The position numbers were made by a program, and so were the translations under genes. A stretch of DNA of 64,000 bases from positions 1 through 64,000 of the forward strand of contig JARLHL010000062.1 in NCBI GenBank assembly GCA_031292275.1, written 5' to 3'. The notes under the pieces are model-generated. The model was not told the origin of the DNA, searched no databases, and was given only the letters and a program-made list of their open reading frames with translations. Position 1 is the first letter of the stretch, and the number at the start of each line of letters is the position of its first letter. The stretch is from Desulfocapsaceae bacterium. Its GTDB lineage: Bacteria > Desulfobacterota > Desulfobulbia > Desulfobulbales > Desulfocapsaceae. Shown here piece by piece: positions 60,166 through 64,000 of this stretch.

Positions 60166-62628
60166 TCAATTTTCTTGTGACTTCTTCTGTGTTTTCCTGG
60201 GAGGAAACTCAAAACTGATCTTACCATTTTTTGCCAGAAGAAGAAAGGCGTCAAATGGCCTCTTTTTTTTCGAAATGAATCCCTTGATTAATTCCGTCTT
60301 TCCTTCGGTAAGAAGCTGGGTGATATACACCGGCGTGATGGTTTTTGAAAGGATCGTTTTACTGATTTTCAATCCTTTTACTTCATCGCCTGCGAGGGCC
60401 GACTCGGACATATAGGCCCCGGGGGTATCGAAAACAGGAGCCTTGTCGATGGGCGAGAGGCCCAGCGGTGAGGATTTTCTGATGTCGTCTATGTCGAAAT
60501 CGTCAATGGAATCGGCGAAAATAAATTCGACTTTGCCGCCTTTCATCCGGACCGAAGCTGTAAATGTCTTTCCTTTTTTGGACCTGAAATCGTTGAAGGG
60601 GCCAAGTGTTTTTCCTGTAATCAACGCCGATATTTCGTCGGTGGTCATGACCCTGCCTCCCAGGATTTTCCGGATGCTGGTCTTGCCGTCCTCGGAGACA
60701 TAGGTCATGGGCGAGTCAAAATAACGGACGCCGTCGACGGGACTGAAGGGGGCCTCGGTCTTGACCTCGGTTTTTTCAAAATTCTTGATCTGAGATGTGA
60801 TATGGCTGGTCAGCACCCTGATTTCCTGCATGAAGGTATCCCGTGTGAGCTTGCCCCTGAGGATCTGGTTGAGCTTGTGTTCCCATTCCCCCGTCATTTC
60901 CGGTGAGGCCAGGACGTCAATTTTCATGGCTTCAAGCAAGGCCAGGAGTTCGAAGGCCTTGCCGGTGGGCACCAGGTCCCTGCCCTCCCTGGCTACGTAT
61001 TTTTCGTTGATCAGTTTTTCGATGATGGCGGCTCTGGTCGCCGGGGTGCCGAGACCCCGGTCCTTCATGGCGCTTGCCAGTTCTTCATCCTCCACGAGTT
61101 TGTCCGAGTTCTCCATGGCCGACAGCAGCGTTGCCTCGTTGTAGCGCGCCGGCGGTGTCGTTTCCGTCTCCTTTTTGTCGATCTCCCGGCATGAGACCTC
61201 TGTACCTGCCTGGATGGGACTTAAGGCCGTATCCGAGTCGTCATTCTCCTCCTTGCCGTAAATGACCTTCCATCCCGGGTCGGTCATGATCTTCCCCTCG
61301 GTCAGAAAAGTCTCGCCGGCCACGCTGGAGACCCGGTTGGTGAGGAAAAAGAGGGCAGGCGGAAAAAAGACAGCCAGAAAACGCTGGACAACCATCTGGT
61401 AGATTTTCATTTCCGGCTCCGTCAGAGTGGTCGGGAGCGTGGTCGTGGGGATTATGGCGTGGTGATCGGAAATTTTCGCATTATTAAATATGCGTTTGTC
61501 GGCAAGGATGTAATTACGGGTCAGGGCCAGAGTGGCGAATTTACCGAAATTCCAGCCGGCTTGGGACTTAAAGGTGCGCTGCACCGTGTCCAGGTAGTCC
61601 TCAGGCAGATGGCGGCTGTCGGTTCGCGGGTAGGTCAGGACCTTATGCCTCTCGTAGAGTGCCTGGGCCAGGCCCAGGGTATTCTTGGCGGAGAAACCGA
61701 AACGCGAGTTTGCCTCACGCTGCAGGGAGGTCAGGTCAAAGAGCTGCGGCGAACGGGTACTGGATTTCTTGTTGGTATCCACCACCTCGGTCGGCTGGCC
61801 GGTACACTGCTTGATGATCCGGTCGGCCTCGGCCGGTTCCCAAATCCGGTCTTCCTTGCCATCGGGTGCGGCCGGATCCTTGGTGAAGGCCGGATCAATC
61901 CACTTGGCCGGATAGGAACCGCCGGCATGGACAAAGGTGGCCAGGAGGGTGCAATAAGGACGTGCTGTAAAGTTCAGGCGTATTCTTTCACGCTTAACCA
62001 GCAGGGACAGGGTAGGCGTCTGGACCCGGCCGCAGGGGGTGAGAAAAAATCCTCCCCGCCGGGAGTTGAATCCGGTAAGCGCCCTGGTGGCATTGATGCC
62101 GATGAGCCAGTCGGACTCCGAACGGCAGAGAGCGGTGTCCTCGAGCGGAATCATCTCGGAATTCTTTCGCAGATTGGCAAAGCCGTGTTTGATTGCCTCG
62201 TGGGTCATGGACTGCAGCCAGAGCCTTTTAAAGGTCTTTCTGGCCACTGACTGGTTCCAGACATATCTAATAATATACTTGAAGATCAGCTCTCCCTCTC
62301 GGCCGGCATCACAGGCATTGATGATCTCCTTCACGTCCTGTCTGCGTATGAGCTTCTCCAGGGCGTTGAGCTGGGTCTTCGTTTCCGGCAGACCCTTGAG
62401 AGGAAAGCTCTCCGGCAGTATGGGAAGGGTTCCCATTTCCCATTTTTGGAATTTTTGGTCTATTTCTTCGGGAAAACAAATGGATACAAGATGCCCTATG
62501 GCATAGGAAACAATATAGGCATTCCCTTCATAATGGGTCTTCTCCTTCTTGAATGTGTCGGGAAGGACTTTAACGAGATCGGCGGCAACGCTCGGCTTCT
62601 CGGCTATAACCAAAATCTTATCACTCAT
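60166..62628 (-). CDS. topB: DNA topoisomerase III (TopB)
   Basis: Type IA topoisomerase, 820 residues. Toprim domain at the start (VIAEKPSVA, NACDAGREGELIF), RGGFFLTPCGRVQTPTLS in the core, and catalytic Tyr333 in LTYPRTDSRHLPEDY. The C-terminal 190 residues contain two topoisomerase C-terminal-repeat units (TSIRKILGGRVMTTDEI, LKISKTILSKTITPVYI) rather than zinc fingers. It may unlink replication intermediates. No clear ribosome site precedes the ATG. Confidence 0.95.
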   Translation of the reverse strand: MSDKILVIAEKPSVAADLVKVLPDTFKKEKTHYEGNAYIVSYAIGHLVSICFPEEIDQKFQKWEMGTLPILPESFPLKGLPETKTQLNALEKLIRRQDVKEIINACDAGREGELIFKYIIRYVWNQSVARKTFKRLWLQSMTHEAIKHGFANLRKNSEMIPLEDTALCRSESDWLIGINATRALTGFNSRRGGFFLTPCGRVQTPTLSLLVKRERIRLNFTARPYCTLLATFVHAGGSYPAKWIDPAFTKDPAAPDGKEDRIWEPAEADRIIKQCTGQPTEVVDTNKKSSTRSPQLFDLTSLQREANSRFGFSAKNTLGLAQALYERHKVLTYPRTDSRHLPEDYLDTVQRTFKSQAGWNFGKFATLALTRNYILADKRIFNNAKISDHHAIIPTTTLPTTLTEPEMKIYQMVVQRFLAVFFPPALFFLTNRVSSVAGETFLTEGKIMTDPGWKVIYGKEENDDSDTALSPIQAGTEVSCREIDKKETETTPPARYNEATLLSAMENSDKLVEDEELASAMKDRGLGTPATRAAIIEKLINEKYVAREGRDLVPTGKAFELLALLEAMKIDVLASPEMTGEWEHKLNQILRGKLTRDTFMQEIRVLTSHITSQIKNFEKTEVKTEAPFSPVDGVRYFDSPMTYVSEDGKTSIRKILGGRVMTTDEISALITGKTLGPFNDFRSKKGKTFTASVRMKGGKVEFIFADSIDDFDIDDIRKSSPLGLSPIDKAPVFDTPGAYMSESALAGDEVKGLKISKTILSKTITPVYITQLLTEGKTELIKGFISKKKRPFDAFLLLAKNGKISFEFPPRKTQKKSQEN

Positions 62629-62938
62629 ATAGTGGCTGAATTTCTAAATTTCTGATCTCTTGAATGCGATAGGCAGGAAATTGCCCGTTGTTGTATAGGG
62701 CTGTTCCTGGTTTGTCAATTGTAATTTTACTGTCTGCCCGACAATTCATATTGCAGCGGTCTTGGTCACAGTTCCTGCTCTGATAAAAAAAGAAGTATGA
62801 TTTTCGGCTGATAGAGATAGCTTTTCCTCTTTGTTCGGCCACGAAAATATGCAGGCGGCAGAAAATTGCCACTTTTCCCTCCGGTCCGTCTCCTCCCGGT
62901 AGAGAAGAAGTGAGGCCGGGAATTTGCACGCTTCATAC
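62629..62938. other. Intergenic region upstream of topB
   Basis: About 310 nt of AT-rich DNA between the divergent topB and tRNA-Gly genes. No credible gene; minus-strand frames have weak composition and no ribosome site. It should hold the topB promoter, but I could not pick a convincing one. Confidence 0.4.
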
Positions 62939-62966
62939 TTGACAAAGTGACGCATCTGTGTTTAGT
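62939..62966 (+). promoter_or_regulatory. Promoter of tRNA-Gly
   Basis: TTGACA (62939-62944), a 16-nt spacer, then TTTAGT (62961-62966). Transcription would start about 19 nt before the mature tRNA. Confidence 0.5.
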
Positions 62967-62991
62967 TGTCGCAGTTGTGCTGGGTTTATGA

Positions 62992-63067
62992 GCGGGCATA
63001 GCTCAGTTGGTAGAGCGCTAGCTTCCCAAGCTTGAAGTCGCGAGTTCGAGTCTCGTTGCCCGCTCCA
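62992..63067 (+). tRNA. tRNA-Gly (anticodon CCC)
   Basis: A complete cloverleaf: acceptor GCGGGCA/TGCCCGC, D arm GCTC-AGTTGGTA-GAGC, anticodon stem CTAGC/GCTTG with one T-T mismatch, loop TTCCCAA giving anticodon CCC at 63025-63027, T arm with TTCGAGT, and an encoded CCA end. It reads GGG codons. Confidence 0.95.
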
Positions 63068-63163
63068 TTCAGCTTTGACTGGATGATTTTTCGGAGAGTG
63101 ATGCGATTTTCGTTATTATTTTCCGGAGTAGCTCCTGTATTTTTTTGTGCGGGCAGGCTTTAG

Positions 63164-63189
63164 AAAGTGGGCTATGCCCGCTTTTTTTT
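63164..63189 (+). terminator. Rho-independent terminator after tRNA-Gly
   Basis: AAAGTGGGC-TAT-GCCCGCTTT followed by a run of eight T, about 100 nt after the tRNA and before rimP. Confidence 0.8.
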
Positions 63190-63288
63190 ATGTCTGTCCG
63201 TATGTCGATATTTTTTTGTAAGGAATTCCATTGGATGAGTGAGCTGATCCTGATGCGTGGCGTCGGCGCAACGCAGGGGAGGTAAGGG

Positions 63289-63747
63289 ATGAGCGGAGTG
63301 GTTGTGGAACGGGTCAGGGATTTTGCCGCCGGGCTTCTTCTTTCCATGGGGCTGGAGCTTGTAGAGGTCCAATTCCGCAGGGAGGGGAGCGGTTGGGTTC
63401 TGCGTCTCTTTATTGATCGGGAAGGCGGTGTGACTCTTGAAGATTGCACGATGGTGAGCAGGGAGTTGAGTGATTATCTTGATGTTGAGGACTTGATTGA
63501 GCAGGCCTATCACCTCGAAGTGTCGTCGCCTGGTCTTGATCGCCCCTTGTACGGCATCGGTGATTTCAAACGTTTCTGCGGCAGGAATGCCCGGGTAAAG
63601 CTCCACGAGCAGATGAATGGGCAGCGTGTATTTGTTGGCAAGATTCATCAGGTTCATGACGATCAGACCATTGAGATGGTCCTTGAGACTGGACAATCGT
63701 TCGTGTTTTCATATGATGCGGTAAATAAGGCCAGGTTATTGATTTGA
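63289..63747 (+). CDS. rimP: Ribosome maturation factor RimP
   Basis: A 152-residue 30S assembly factor. LGLELVEVQF-type N-domain (here MGLELVEVQFRREG), LRLFIDREGGVTLEDC, and LEVSSPGLDRPLY are classic RimP motifs. GGGGAGG precedes the ATG. It starts the usual rimP-nusA(-infB) transcript, with nusA 69 nt downstream. Confidence 0.95.
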   Translation: MSGVVVERVRDFAAGLLLSMGLELVEVQFRREGSGWVLRLFIDREGGVTLEDCTMVSRELSDYLDVEDLIEQAYHLEVSSPGLDRPLYGIGDFKRFCGRNARVKLHEQMNGQRVFVGKIHQVHDDQTIEMVLETGQSFVFSYDAVNKARLLI

Positions 63748-63816
63748 TTGAGTGACAACAGTTTGAAGTCTGTTGTCCGAGCTGCCAAATCGGAGTAATA
63801 AAGGTGGGGTAAGACG

Positions 63817-64000
63817 ATGTTATCAGATCTGAAACGTATAATCGACCAGATCAGCAGGGATCGTGGGTTTGATAAGAAATTGCTGATCGAGGCTATCGAA
63901 GAGGCCGTTGCTTCTGCTGCCAGAAAGAAGTTGGGGAGCCGGCGCGATATTGAGGTCCGCTACAATGAGGAATACGGAGAGGTCGAGGTCTTTCAGTTTC
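63817..64000 (+). CDS. nusA: Transcription factor NusA, 3'-truncated by window edge
   Basis: The first 61 codons of nusA: MLSDLKRIIDQISRDRG, then KKLLIEAIEEAVASAARK, the standard NusA N-terminal domain that contacts RNA polymerase. AGGTGGGG lies 8-15 nt before the ATG. The rest (S1, KH domains) is outside the window. Its place after rimP is the conserved order. Confidence 0.93.
   Translation, partial: MLSDLKRIIDQISRDRGFDKKLLIEAIEEAVASAARKKLGSRRDIEVRYNEEYGEVEVFQF

Noticed and set aside
1-64000. Mobile elements, CRISPR arrays and prophage
   Set aside because: No transposase, integrase, terminal repeats, CRISPR repeats or phage structural genes were seen; the primase-helicase-like gene alone is not enough.

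Overview
The window is a 64 kb piece of a bacterial chromosome with housekeeping and metabolic genes on both strands, no insertion sequence, prophage or CRISPR array that I could see, and both ends cut inside genes (kdpA at the left, nusA at the right). The gene set fits an anaerobic Desulfobacterota, most likely a Desulfobulbales-like lineage: split ferredoxin-bearing glutamate synthase, FabL-type enoyl-ACP reductase, rubrerythrin/rhodanese and hemerythrin proteins, a DUF4080 radical SAM protein, an EpsB-like sugar transferase and PilZ proteins. This assignment is inference from gene content and protein style; no rRNA is present.

Layout. 1-7.9 kb: kdpABCDE, a high-affinity potassium pump with its sensor pair, closed by a strong hairpin terminator shared with a convergent outer-membrane beta-barrel gene. 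9.7-12.4 kb: an acyl-CoA synthetase/acetyltransferase fusion of the Pat type. 12.4-15.1 kb (minus): DUF486 membrane protein, tdh and kbl for threonine breakdown. 15.5-20 kb: thioesterase, rhodanese-ferritin fusion, an odd membrane sensor ending in a zinc ribbon, bacteriohemerythrin, DUF599 and DUF1992 proteins. 20.4-26.3 kb: radical SAM/B12 protein, serA, DUF362, fabL and maf. 26.6-35.3 kb: polyprenyl-phosphate sugar transferase, two tandem paralogues that join a cNMP-binding-like domain to PilZ, then a primase-helicase-like protein. 35.3-40.5 kb: trmFO, a 3D-domain lipoprotein and mutL (minus), a Cys-rich protein and a secreted protein of unknown function.

40.9-43.4 kb: a 2-phosphoglycerate kinase coupled to an archaeal-type phosphoglycerate mutase homologue. 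43.6-49.5 kb: a phosphate uptake operon, pstS-phoU-pstC-pstA-pstB-pstB, in which the two ATPases have complementary defects. 49.6-54.8 kb (minus): three-gene glutamate synthase. 55.9-62.6 kb (minus): topB, rsfS, thrC, a purine nucleoside phosphorylase and an MTA/SAH deaminase. 63-64 kb: tRNA-Gly(CCC), rimP and the start of nusA.

Taken together the region covers ion and phosphate uptake, amino-acid flow (glutamate, serine, threonine, glycine), nucleoside salvage, envelope/exopolysaccharide functions and DNA repair. The two most unusual items are the asymmetric PstB pair and the tandem cNBD-PilZ receptors, one carrying a HEAT-like region and the other a Roadblock-like N-terminus, downstream of the sugar transferase.
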